A DNA stretch of 44,252 bases from Tetmemena sp. SeJ-2015. Its lineage: Eukaryota; Ciliophora; Spirotrichea; Sporadotrichida; Oxytrichidae. Numbering within the stretch: position 1 is the first letter of the stretch; every line of letters begins with the position of its first letter. Shown here one piece after another: positions 10,801-21,700 of this stretch. The stretch is from the NCBI GenBank assembly GCA_027382625.1, contig JAJKFJ010022628.1:1-44252 (forward strand), given 5' to 3'. Below the pieces are notes generated by a model. It had not been told where the DNA came from, made no database searches, and worked only from the letters and a program-made list of their open reading frames with translations. The position numbers were made by a program, and so were the translations under genes.

Positions 10801-13166
10801 GAATTTTGCGAGGGTGGTACAATCACACCAAGTATCTCCAGTTAGTTCTTCAATAACTCTGAAAGCAGACATAGAGAGAAAGCTCTATGAGTTATCGATG
10901 AGCAAGAACGATGACTAAATAATAAGTGGGAGGGAACTTACTCAGAGACTCAATATAGCAAAGGACTTAGAAGTAAAGAAGAGACTTAACATTTATTTTT
11001 ATTGATAAGTTGAATCGAGGAAACAAGACATTAATAATCAGAAGGAATTTAAGCACTATATGAAAGAACTTTCCAAGACGCTACAAGATAAGTAGCTAGC
11101 ACATTTCTTGGCCTTTAAGCGAGAATAGAAGGAACTTATCACTTCTATCATAGAAAGAGAGGGAGAGCGAAATTCTTTGAAAACTTTAACAAGAATCCAT
11201 TAAAAAAATATAAAGCTGCTCGTATATTTATTTTTTATGGAAAGAAGTTGCATGTGATGAACATTAGGTAGATGAGGGAGAAGAAGAAAGAGGAATAAGA
11301 CTTTTCAAAAGGTCTTGGTGCGCAGATTAATATGCTCAATAAAGTTGCACAAAAAGGCTTTTAAACGCAAAAAAGAAGTAGAATATGAAAAAAGGAGAAG
11401 CAAATCTCTCATCTCGCTTACAAGAGTAGAGGTCACTCTGAGAATTTTCATCACTCTCAAGTTCACAATTTTAAAACATTTTATTAAATAAAATCTTCCT
11501 TATTAACTAATAATTACTATTTTAACAATTAATTAGCATTTACAAATTTAACTTACCAGATATTTTAATTTGAAGAAGGTGGATTTATCTGACTCACTCT
11601 TCAAACTACTTCGAGCTAAATGATAGTCAATTAGCAGCTAACTCCACTCAAGTATCACCAAGAGGCCCCTTAGAATACGCATATTATTCAATTTATTTAA
11701 GTTTATAGTATAATTTAGATACACCAAGAATGGAAATCAAATGCCACCTCTGCTCTAAATTTCAAAGAACTATCTCCAGCCAGACTCCAACAACATCTAC
11801 CCTGATCAGTATTTATTCAATAAGTACACCAACTCATACCAAAAAAGTGCACCCAATAACTAGTCGCAGATGTAAAACCACAACCAATAGCAAAAGCACA
11901 ACTCCTCTCTTCTTAGATACTATGAGCGGCCTAAATTTGGCTTGAAGCCTAAAACTCAAGTGGGTAGTACTAATACATCCCCTGTCAGAGATAGAGATAT
12001 CATGGTCCTCAACGAATCAGTTCAGTTGCCAGCCTTCCCCAGAAAGAACACCAGAAATGCTTTTGAGCGATCTTATCAAAGGAGGAAGGTAATGCAGGAG
12101 CAGGCCTAACTAAATGAAAGCTCCATGTACTCAAACTATCAACCTGTAAACTCTTTCTTCAACATGAATACAGCCATGTCAGTTGGTTCTAGCTCAATCA
12201 AAGACTAGCAAAACTCAAACTATAACCTCAATCTAAACTTCTAAAATCTTAAGCTCGCTCCTAATGGAATTGGATTTGGAGGATAGCTTGGTAGAGTAAC
12301 AAAGAAGATAGTAAGGTCCCCGCGAAATGAATTGGAAGAGACAACTCTAGGTATCATTGACAGACTTGGAGAGTAAATGGGTAGTTCAGCTTTGATAGGG
12401 ACCGAGGGTTATGGAGGAATGAACAACCTGCTGACTGCCACTGCAAATACAGGGACTGGATAAGATGTTAGTAGCAAGGGTGGAGACCAGAACAATTATA
12501 GGCTTGTGATTAGCTTTATTAGAATCTAGTTCTTATTTAAAGGTAATTTAAGTGAGAAAGTACAACAACGATGTGACTATCGATTATATTATGAACAACA
12601 CTTCCAATAATCAAATGGGAGTGAGACCCTACAATTAAAATCAGAAACAAAGTGTATTTCCACTAAACCTCAAACATATCCAGCCTCATTTTGTGAATGA
12701 GAAGTTGAAGCCCCAACAGTTCCTAAACTATAGCAATAATTTGGCCAAGAATGTCCTCCTTACTAAAACACCAGCTGTTTCTCAGTCTCCTTTTGCCAAA
12801 GACATGAGCACAAGCAATTAAGACTTACAAGGCCTTGACCTAAGCACAGATCAACTAAAGAGTATCCACAGTCTGCTCATTAATTAAATTTTTGTTTATA
12901 TGGTATTTTTAATGAGCACAGATCCCAAAATTAGACCTTAGCCTGCGCCTATATAGCAGTGGGAGGGTATTAGGCCAAACAACATGTTTTGGGGTGATGA
13001 TGGAGATGATAACATTCCCAGCCAGCCACTTCCAATGGTGAAGTCAGTAAATTCTATTCCATCAGGTCCTCGAACAGGAAAGAAAGACTAGTCTAAAGAT
13101 AATAATTCCTCTGACTACCTAAATTAAGTGCAAGGGAGTCAATCAGGTGAAACCCTAGAACCATGA
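7807..13166 (+). CDS. IQ-motif protein, LRRIQ3-like start, Asn/Gln-rich tail (one or two genes)
   Basis: The N-terminal part reads RSLHGRPRLIAH, then ALDDYIITDEERMEDVGFG, which resembles the end of a leucine-rich repeat block and its cap in LRR-IQ proteins. Then PEFKEDLNAEQHIFQVDLE leads into calmodulin-type IQ motifs: IQALFRGYKQR (8138), IQKMFRGLLQR (8218), IQTYYRMYRQR (8458), IQNGFRHYRWRKY (9124) and a degenerate one at 9220. TGA 8008-8010 and 8014-8016 are read as Trp (YNLWVWYIHYIPEF). A conserved-looking helical segment follows (9880-10140). After 10.2 kb the product becomes Asn/Gln/Ser-rich with helical pieces, ending ETLEP at TGA 13164-13166. Further in-frame TGA occur at 11003 and 11386. 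One intron is about 70 nt near 8274-8343. No clear gene boundary was found near 10.2 or 11.5 kb, so two genes are possible. The true 5' end is missing. Confidence 0.65.
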
Positions 13167-13306
13167 ATTAGAAATACAATTTAAGAAACTGAAAGTCTTT
13201 TGACCATCAACCTTTATTTATTATATTAAGGCATTAAATAATTTCTTTTGAACAAATAAATTTAATTAAATAAAATCATTTATTAGTCGAAAAATTGATA
13301 ACATCT

Positions 13307-13558
13307 ATGTATGGAAATAAAATGATTGATAAAATATTAAAGGAAAATTTTTAATTCAAGTATTGTTTTACAGAAACCAATTAGCAGGTTGAATTATTTA
13401 ATGATTTCAGGATAACTTTATTTTAGTTAAGTAACTTCATTATTCTCAGCCTCTCAAGATAAGATATCAATATTAAATAGAGAATGAGGTTCATATTTTG
13501 CAGAGTAATACTCTTCATATTAATCTATTCATTAAAAAAATATTAGCTTGAATTTTGA
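13307..13558 (+). CDS. small hypothetical protein (83 aa)
   Basis: ATG 13307 opens an unspliced frame to TGA 13556-13558 (MYGNKMIDKILKENFQFKY, later LFNDFRITLFQLSNFI). The C-terminal third is hydrophobic (FIFCRVILFILIYSL), suggesting one membrane helix. It lies in AT-rich DNA, where chance frames look similar, so support is weak. Confidence 0.3.
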
Positions 13559-14197
13559 AAACCCTAATTTATAATCTTCGAATATATTAAATAGTATATT
13601 TTCAAATAAATTACTTCGACAAATTTTATAATGAAAAATAAGTAAAAAAATGTTTATAGGATAATTTCGCTCCTAAATCTGATTTTCTAATTATAAGTAT
13701 TGAAATCTAGGCCTCAAATTTTATCCAAAAGTTAAGATGACCTAAATAATCTATATTTTAGTATTTTATTGTAAAATGAATTAAGCGCTATTTTAAATGA
13801 AATTTTACATACAAATTTAATTCATAAAGCTATGCATATTTTAGCACTTTTAGTAAATTATGTAATAAAATATCATTTCATATTTAATTATTTCAATACG
13901 AAATATAAAATATAGTTATTATTCTATGTATGAATTTGTTTATTTATAGAATCTACATAATATAATCTTTTATCAAAGCTAAATAAAATAAATAAATACC
14001 TTATTCTCAGCAAATGATTTTTAATACTTTAATTTGTGCGATTACAGCAATAAAACTAAAACAAGGAAAAATAAATAATTTTTTTATTTTTAATTGATCA
14101 TGAATTTAGCTAATGTGAATTAGTATTTAAATTTTACTACTATCTATTTTGCTGTTTAAATTAATTAAAAATATTTTAACTTAAAAACTAAAATTAT

Positions 14198-14554
14198 TCA
14201 TTAATCTTACATATCTGGAGTTTCTCCATTCAAAAATGCAGCTTCCCATTTTTTCATATGAGCTCTCGCTTTTGTTTCATTAGCCCTTTTATAGGTTATC
14301 TTATTCTTCCCCCAAAAAAGCAGATAACCTTTTTTTGTTGTCGGCATTGTTGGGTACTTTGCCTCAATCGATTTGCGAGTTTGCTAATTGTCCTATTCAT
14401 TTCCATACTCCTCACATATTGCTTTAATATTATTATCTAAGCTTATTTCACTACTACTCCTACTAAAAATTATTTTATCATCATTTTCCATTTTATTCTG
14501 GACTACAATATTCTAGGAAGAAGAGTGCACCTTCTTTGATAGACAAATACCAAT
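14198..14554 (-). CDS. paralog 2 of a small acylated-type protein; ATG replaced by ATT
   Basis: This reading has 118 sense codons and ends at TGA 14198-14200. Its start matches the neighbouring gene at 15027-15365 (here IGICLSKKVHS, there MGICHSAKVHS), and so does its C-terminal half: KKGYLLFWGKNK against GKGYVVLWGKNK, a following basic segment, and KKWEAAFLNGETPD against QKWDDALRYGQTPE. The codon aligned with the neighbour's ATG is ATT. The copy may be a start-codon mutant, may start at the internal ATG (MENDDKIIFSRS, residue 24), may have an upstream exon, or the base may be a sequencing error. If it starts internally, the MGxC acylation signal is lost. The rest of the frame is intact with no internal TGA, which suggests recent or ongoing function. 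The family was not recognised. Confidence 0.7.
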
Positions 14555-15026
14555 TTATTATATTTAAAATCTGCTTAAAAAGTTGAAGTTTGATTTATAA
14601 AAAGTAGCTTTTTCTCTTTAATAGATCTTTCTTTAAATTATTATAACTTAATTCTACTTTAAATATTCATATCCAGTTTAATTTTAAAATATTTTAAAAT
14701 ATATTGAAATTTATAAGGAAAAGCATATTTTTAATATAGCCATCAAATATCATAGTGGCAAATATGTATTTAGATATAATTATTGTAAATTAAAAGATTA
14801 AATTCAGATATAAAGTATTTAACTCTTTAAAAATGATATTGCTCAGGAGAAATTTATAGATTAATTGTAAAGTTAAGATTATTTGATTTTACCTTTGTGT
14901 TGCTTGAATTTAAAGCTCAGATGTATGCTCTCAGAATTTTACACTGTAATGTTTTAATAGTTGTTGAAGTTTAAGAATTAATTACAAATATTTTTTTTAA
15001 TCAATGGAAACTATTATTTTTATCTC

Positions 15027-15365
15027 TCATTTTTCTTACTGCTCTGGAGTTTGCCCATAACGCAATGCATCATCCCACTTTTAATAAAGACTTAAAGCTT
15101 AAGTTCTATCTGATTTTTTGAAAAATTTCTTATTTTTGCCCCATAACACCACATAGCCTTTACCTGTGACTTATATAACTGGGAACTTAGGCTCAAATGG
15201 TTTGCGAGTTTTCTAATGAGCCTGCAACTCCTCTTCCTCTTTTTCTAACTGAGCCTAATAATCTCAATTTAAAGTAATATTAAATATTCTATTCGGATTC
15301 TCTTTGGAAATATGGTTCTTATATTTACGTTCGGAATGTACTTTCGCTGAATGACAAATTCCCAT
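15027..15365 (-). CDS. paralog 1 of a small protein with N-terminal MGxC (112 aa)
   Basis: This is an intronless frame from ATG 15365 to TGA 15027-15029. The N-terminus MGICHSAK has Gly2 and Cys4, the pattern of N-myristoylated and palmitoylated proteins, so attachment to a membrane is inferred. A Glu-rich helix (QAQLEKEEEELQAHQ) precedes a conserved domain containing KPFEPKFPV, GKGYVVLWGKNKKFF and YQKWDDALRYGQTPE. TGA at 15264-15266 falls inside the frame (ITLN-TGA-DYQAQ). The paralog downstream matches on both sides of this position and no GT-AG intron can remove it, so it must be read through, most simply as Trp. The two paralogs lie 472 bp apart in the same orientation. Confidence 0.8.
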
Positions 15366-15793
15366 TCAAATCAGTTAAAAGTTGCTCAAGTCAAAACCGA
15401 AAGTAGATTAAAGTTGTATTATCCATTATATACTCAGACTTACTGTTAACATTCATACTTATAATTCTTTAAATATTCAGACTTATTTAGTTTACTCTTT
15501 AAATAATATCATTTAATTTACAAAGTAGACACCTTTTAAAATAATTATATTTTAATGTTCTTCTATTACATTTATGCTTTATTATTTACTATAAAGGACA
15601 AATTTTATTTTATCTAAACAATCTTAAAATATAAATATATAATTTTTTTCTTTAGAGTTTGTTTAAATTATGAAATTTAGCACTTCAAAAAGTAATTTCT
15701 AAACTTATAAGATAAAATATTGTAGATTAATGAATTGAGAGATTAATATGAGCAGTATTTAATTTATATATTGTTGCTTTTATACAAAGAAGA

Positions 15794-17863
15794 ATGGAAC
15801 CTCTACCTGATCCCTGCAGAGATAGAAAAGTCCCTGAGGTAACTTAACTTAAATAATCTTAAATGAACATGAATACTCATTATAAGAGATAAATAATTTT
15901 ATTGCAGGTGCCTCCTCCGCCTCATCGCCCTCTGGAGACCAATATATTATAAGAAAAATTTCTAAATACATTTTAGTATTTATCATACATATACTGTTCC
16001 CACCCAGATTAAACGGACTGCCAGACTGGGAAACACTCAAAAACCATATGAAGGCAGAGGGTCGTATAAGAAAACCAGATTTTATGAGGATCATTAAAGC
16101 CACCATCAAGGTTCTTTGTAAGTTACATCTTTACTATTTAGCTAATAAGAATTCGTTAAAAGCTCTTCAATTCTCAAATTTTCGCTATAGAAGTTGAACC
16201 CAACATGCTAATTCTCAATGATAAGATATTATTGAAAACCCATGCTATGTTTTATTTAATGACCCAGTGTGCGTGTTTGGAGACATACATGGTCACTTTT
16301 ATGATTTGCTAAACATCTTTAACGCAATTAACGGCGTCTAAGACTTCAAGTAAGACATGGATAATTGCGAAGTTGCATCCTCTAACCTTATAATAGAGTT
16401 TTATTTTTGGGAGACTATGTTGACAGAGGCTGCTACTCGGTTGAAGTTATAATATTCCTGTATGCCTTGAAGGTAAGTTGTGTAGACGTGCAAGTGGATA
16501 ATTTTAACCTAATTTCGCATAGAGAATCCCTTTTCCTATATATGCTGTTTATAATATTTATGTCTATAGCTATACTACCCCAAGAATACTATTATAGAAC
16601 TCGTAATTTTATATCTTCTATTATTGTTGAGAAAGTTTTCATGTTGAGAGGAAATCACGAATCTAAGTTGATGTCCATGCACTTCACTTTCAGAGATGAG
16701 GTGCTTCAAAAATACGATGAGGAGGTTTTCAATGCCGTCATTGAGTCATTCCAGTGTCTGCCGCTCGCCTGCCTCATTAACGGAAAGTACTTCTGCATCC
16801 ATGGAGGCCTCTCCCCAAAGTTAAAGTCAATCGATAACATCAATACTATCGACAGAAACTGTGAAGTGCCTGAGAGTGGATCCCTTTGCGATCTGCTCTG
16901 GTCAGATCCAGTCGCTTCAGATAACGGAACCCACGAAGATAAAAATTCATGTCGACTTACTCTTTTTAGATAAGGAAATAGACTTTGTGAAGAACCAACG
17001 CCGAGGGTGCTCTGTTCTGTTCGGCAAGAAGGCAATCAACACCTTCCTCCAAGCCAATTAGCTAGTCTTATATCTAATTTCATATTCTTGTCTTATTTTT
17101 TAAGTATGCGTGATAAGAGCGCATGAGGTGCAGCAGACTGGCTACAAGTTCCACAAGTGGAATGGAGCAGGCAACTTCCCAACAGTGATTACAGTCTTCT
17201 CAGCGCCCAACTACTGCGACGTCTACAACAACAAGTCAGCCATTGTCAAGATTCAAGATGGCAATTTCAACATCAAACAGTTCAATTACACTCATCACCC
17301 CTACATGCTCCCCAAGAACATGGATGTCTTCACTTGGTCACTGCCCTTTGTGTTTGAGAAGGTGCAGGACATGCTCGAGGCAATTATTAAGAAGTGCGCG
17401 GCAGTGGACGATGATGAAGACGAAGAGCCAGATAAGCAACACCAAACCGCAATCGTTAAGGCAGTCTTATAAATATTTTGCTAAAATTGGCATAGACTTG
17501 ATTAATTGTGTGTCTAGAATGAATAAAATCCCTTAAAGAAAGGGATAAAGAGACAAAGAACCTCAATCATTTAAAATGAAGGACTTTTAATTATAATTTA
17601 TCAGAAATGTGCTCACTCACAAGATCATGTTCTTATCGAAAGTGACTTCACTCATTAAGTAAGCAAGGGAGAAAAACGAGAAACTCATATAGATCCATGG
17701 AATGGCACCAGACAAACTCATTCCTGACGAGTTCATAGGAGAATGATTTTACAATTTTAGTTTTAAATGCAATATCCAGATTATAGACTCAAGCAAACAT
17801 TTCTTCAAGGCCAGTAAATATGACAAGGAGAATGATAAGAGACCTAGTATGAGCTCTCGCTGA
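15794..17863 (+). CDS. calcineurin A (serine/threonine phosphatase 2B catalytic subunit)
   Basis: This is a Ca2+/calmodulin-activated phosphatase. It starts MEPLPDPCRDRKVPE, and family motifs follow in order: VCVFGDIHGHFYDLL (16270), LFLGDYVDRG (16405), FMLRGNHES (16642), CIHGGLSPK (16797), VIRAHEVQ (17112), FSAPNYCDVYNN (17196) and DVFTWSLPFVFEKV. A calmodulin-binding helix (LTHKIMFLSKVTSLIKQAR, near 17605) and an autoinhibitory-like end (FFKASKYDKENDKRPSM) close the protein before TGA 17861. Introns that restore the frame: 15839-15907, 15976-16007, 16118-16225, 16350-16396, 16473-16569, 16603-16631, 16951-16969 (19 nt), about 100 nt near 17507-17597, and 30 nt near 17729-17758. Around 17062-17108 about 15 extra codons between QANQL and VIRAHE stay in frame, with no matching GT-AG pair. 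The family assignment is secure. Confidence 0.95.
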
Positions 17864-17919
17864 TGATAATATAGCAGAAAATTTAATAAAAAGTGAATTA
17901 AATTAATTATTAAATTAAA

Positions 17920-18555
17920 ATGGAATAATCAAGGCAGTTGAAAGGTTTCAATTTAAATAATCATTAGACCATTCGATTCAGCAAAAAATTCTAAGAACTT
18001 TTATCCTTGTAACTTTTGTAGAAGCACTCAGTCAAGATTTATAGGACACAAATTTAATAAGATATATAAATATAGAAGATGCAGTCATATCTCAGCTACT
18101 AAGAGGTGCAGGAATTGATTAAAAAAAAACTCATTAATTTTAATAATGCTATCGATAAATTGCGGGATTTCAACTGCACAATTGCAATTTCCATATTATT
18201 ATTTTAACAAATCATCGATTTTATTTAAAATTCCTACTATAATACTACTTTGACTGCTATATTTGGATTAAGGATGACGTCTTATAAGAAATATATATCG
18301 ACTGCCTGTCTCAACTGAAAAATAGTTGAGAATTTAGCAATAAAAAATTTTCTCTTAATATTTATCGTACCTTCGTTTGTTCTTCTATTTGACCAAGAAG
18401 AAGATTTAGAAGAACAATTGAAAATTGATAAGCGGATAAAAACCACAGCATTAGATCTTAGTAGGTTTAATATAACAATACTCTAAATCACATTGAATAG
18501 ACTCGCTTGCAGCTCACCCCCATCTCAATAATTACTTAGCTCGCGATAGTTCTGA
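17920..18555 (+). CDS. hypothetical protein (211 aa) with a possible membrane segment
   Basis: The frame runs from ATG 17920 to TGA 18553-18555, 57 bp after the calcineurin stop. It reads MEQSRQLKGFNLNNHQTIRF, then a helical part (YQEVQELIKKKLINFNNAI), a hydrophobic stretch near 18340-18395 (FLLIFIVPSFVLLF), then an acidic-basic segment (DQEEDLEEQLKIDKRIKT). TGA 18316-18318 is in frame and would be Trp. No family was recognised. Protein-like composition and a plausible start support it, though a short intron around 18316 cannot be excluded. It converges on the large minus-strand gene that ends at 18717. Confidence 0.45.
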
Positions 18556-18716
18556 GACTGAAGCTAGTCTTAGTAAATTCAAATTTGTAGCTCAAAAATG
18601 CGCTGCTAAATAGAATTTCAAATAGCCCATAGTCTGGAAAGTCGCAAAGAGATTGCTCTCTTCACAAAGTATAGAATCTATATTATTATCGTACTCAGTG
18701 GATGCTCCAAACGAGA

Positions 18717-21700
18717 TCACCACACCTCATCGTCGTCCTCTTCTCTTTGTAAAATCAAAATATGGAATCAAATTCTTCTTATAAAATAAAAATTGATGGT
18801 TTATTCTAACTTCTCCTGTGGTGTTAGATTTTACATTGACGGCACCAGTCTTCCTCACCACTCTGAGGGTCTGGTCAGTGGGCGAAGGCTCTCTGCTCTT
18901 TATCTCAGGGCTCTTACTCCTTGGCCTGATGTTCCTCCTTGCTTCAAAGGCTTCTTACATCTTCCTCTCTATCATCGTCACTAGCTTATGCTAAACCTTC
19001 TCTTTCAAGTCTAAACCAAACATTAAGACACTTTGGAGTTTTCTTACTGTGGAACTCAGTAAACTTCCTTGCCAGGTATGTTGGTGAATCATTCTCATAC
19101 ACAATTAGCTTCTGCACTCCCTTCTGAGGGCCAAGATTCACGTCTATGAAAAGCAAGGGTCTTTTATTCTACTCAGACGACTCGGATACTAAAAGTATAT
19201 TATTAAATTGAAGAACTAACTGGAGTTAACTTACGCTTATCAGTAACCTCCTTGAGAGCGTAATCGAGCTTAGAAGTGTCTGAGAGCTTTTCTCTATCTA
19301 CTCCACCTCGTCTGTTCTTGGACTTGTCTGAGCTGGCTTCCTCCACTGGCATTCTTGACTTGGAATCGAACTTAGGATTGACTGGTAGTTGCTCCACCTG
19401 GTTGAGGAACTGCTCCGGAGAGGACAAGTCTAAGATGACCTTCTTCTTTCCCTTCATCATATTCCCCCCAGCATAAAATTCTCACTCTTAAAATAAAAAC
19501 ATTTCATTAAGCATTAACCAGCTAGCTCTTCCCACTAGAGGCCTTACCTAGGGAAACTGGAAAGTTGACAGTCTAGCGGATGTTATTATCACTTGAGCTA
19601 GCACCTTTCACTATACTCTTTGAGAGGGCATCATTTTTCTTCATGAGCAAATCGGATTCTTCCTCTCGAGGAGTCTTAATGTTGTCCCTTTTCTGAGGTA
19701 TACCAAGCTAATTTTAATTAATCACAAAATGATTACTTATGAATAATTGATAGAGGAGTTTCTGTTAGTTGCGTAACCAGGTTGCAGCCCAAGTCTTCCT
19801 CTAACCATCTAGGAACTTCTGTCCAGAGAATGAACCTGATCCTTTGGAGAGAAAGTTGTGTCCTACTGTTGATTCCCTGAATGTGTGCTTGCCAGATCTA
19901 ACTTCACTTCTTCAAATGCATTAGATTGTAATGAAGGTTATAATATAATGATTTCTATTCTTCTGATCTTTTCTGCGCCAAGACAACCACTCTTGATTTG
20001 TTTTGAAGTTTTTACTGCTCTAAAGCTAAGTTCTTGATATTTGCGATCTTTTCATTTTCATCATAAGAGTTTTCCCTGGAGCCAGATCTAGGAGTCAGAT
20101 GAGAGAAGGTCATCCTATTCATTTCATCGTTTGAAACAGTCAGTTTATTCTAACCATGCTGCTGTTTATCTCTACTTCTCCTTATTTTCAAAGCTACTCA
20201 CTTCAATCACTCCTCCTAAACTTAAAATGTATACACACTCAACATGGAGCATATAATATATGGGTGAGAATACATTGTTCCTTTGGAAGCGGGATTTCCT
20301 CTTTTCCTCAGACTGCTTATTCTTTCTCTCCACAACCAGCTCTTCTCTCTATCTAGTAAGCATGGCGTAAACTACAGCACATTTCTCTGATTCTTCAAAA
20401 TTCAGGAACTTAGCTTGGCCTTGACGATTGAATAACATGCAGCTGCCCATAGGACTAGGTTTGTATTCCCCTGCTTCCAACAAAGTTGAATCTAAAGTGA
20501 ATTCCTTCATAGGAAGCTTAACGATTAAAGAGAGAAAATCAATACTTCATAATTTGGATTGCTGAAATAAGACCTATTGCATTGAAAACACTGCACTTAT
20601 CAGTTGCTTGGAGTTCTTTGACCCACATCTGTCCAACCAAGAAATCTTAAACTGGGTTTACTTTAGAACCATCAAGCAAGTCTATCTATTTTAGCAAGTC
20701 CCTGAACTCTTCATACAACAGATAGCATAAATCAATATTGAGAGTGAATTTAATTGATAGTCTCTTTGCGAATACTGTAACGAATCTAAGTTTAAATGAG
20801 TGAGCCTGTCAATCTTCTAGAGAGAATTTCCAATCTCCTTTTTAACTTTCATGGCCTCAATCATATCATTTGCAGTAAGTACTTACTGCTTTTGCGACTT
20901 AGATGCAAAAACTGCTAGCTTTGAACTGTGTACTTGAGCTTCTGGCTGCTTTTGAGTATTCTACTTCGTTGATTAATTAGCAGGAAGCACAACTCTACGA
21001 CTAGAGGGCGTCTGTATAGTTTCAATCTCATCTTTGGATGGTGGGGACACTGATTTCTAAGTTGAGCTCAAAACTACGACGTTCTTAAAGCCATGCTTGC
21101 CGATTGATCCTGGTGAAATAGAGGACTCTGATTTTAAGTTAGTCAAATTGATTGAAGAGTCCTGCTAGCCAACAGGCCTTAACTAGAGATTCTTAAGCTA
21201 GGCTTACTTGGCTTGAGGAACCGTCAGCTAAAATTGATTCTTCGTTCTTTATTGCTCGGGGAAGAATAGGTGTACTGACTCTGTGCCTAAACTGTCCGGC
21301 CCAAGAGACTTGTCTTGAATTTATCTAGATTTCTAGATGAAGGAACTATAATTTTGAATAGGAGACATCTAAGAGAGAAGATTTCCCTTTGCTTTTGCAT
21401 TTCTGCTGTTTGATCTATTCTATACAAACTAAGCCAGTTAATTGGAGGAGCGGCGCTCTGGTTACTTCTCTGGTAGCAACTAGTTTCCACTTGAAGCCAA
21501 GATTTGCAAGTTGTTAGATAAACTAGTTGGCTTGAGGTTAGAGCTAGTAGGTTTAAGATTGACTCCCACTACTTATGAGGCTGACTTGAAGTTCAGCATC
21601 TCACTCATTTATGACAAATCCTCTTCTTTTATTGGCTAAGATACTTGAGATTTTAAGTCCTTCAGAGGTTTGCTAGTAGGCACTCCAAGTAATCAAAAAT

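Noticed and set aside
14258..14440. Plus-strand hydrophobic small protein
   Set aside because: It is antisense to the conserved small paralog at 14198-14554.
16706..17035. Minus-strand frame of 109 codons
   Set aside because: It is antisense to conserved calcineurin exons.
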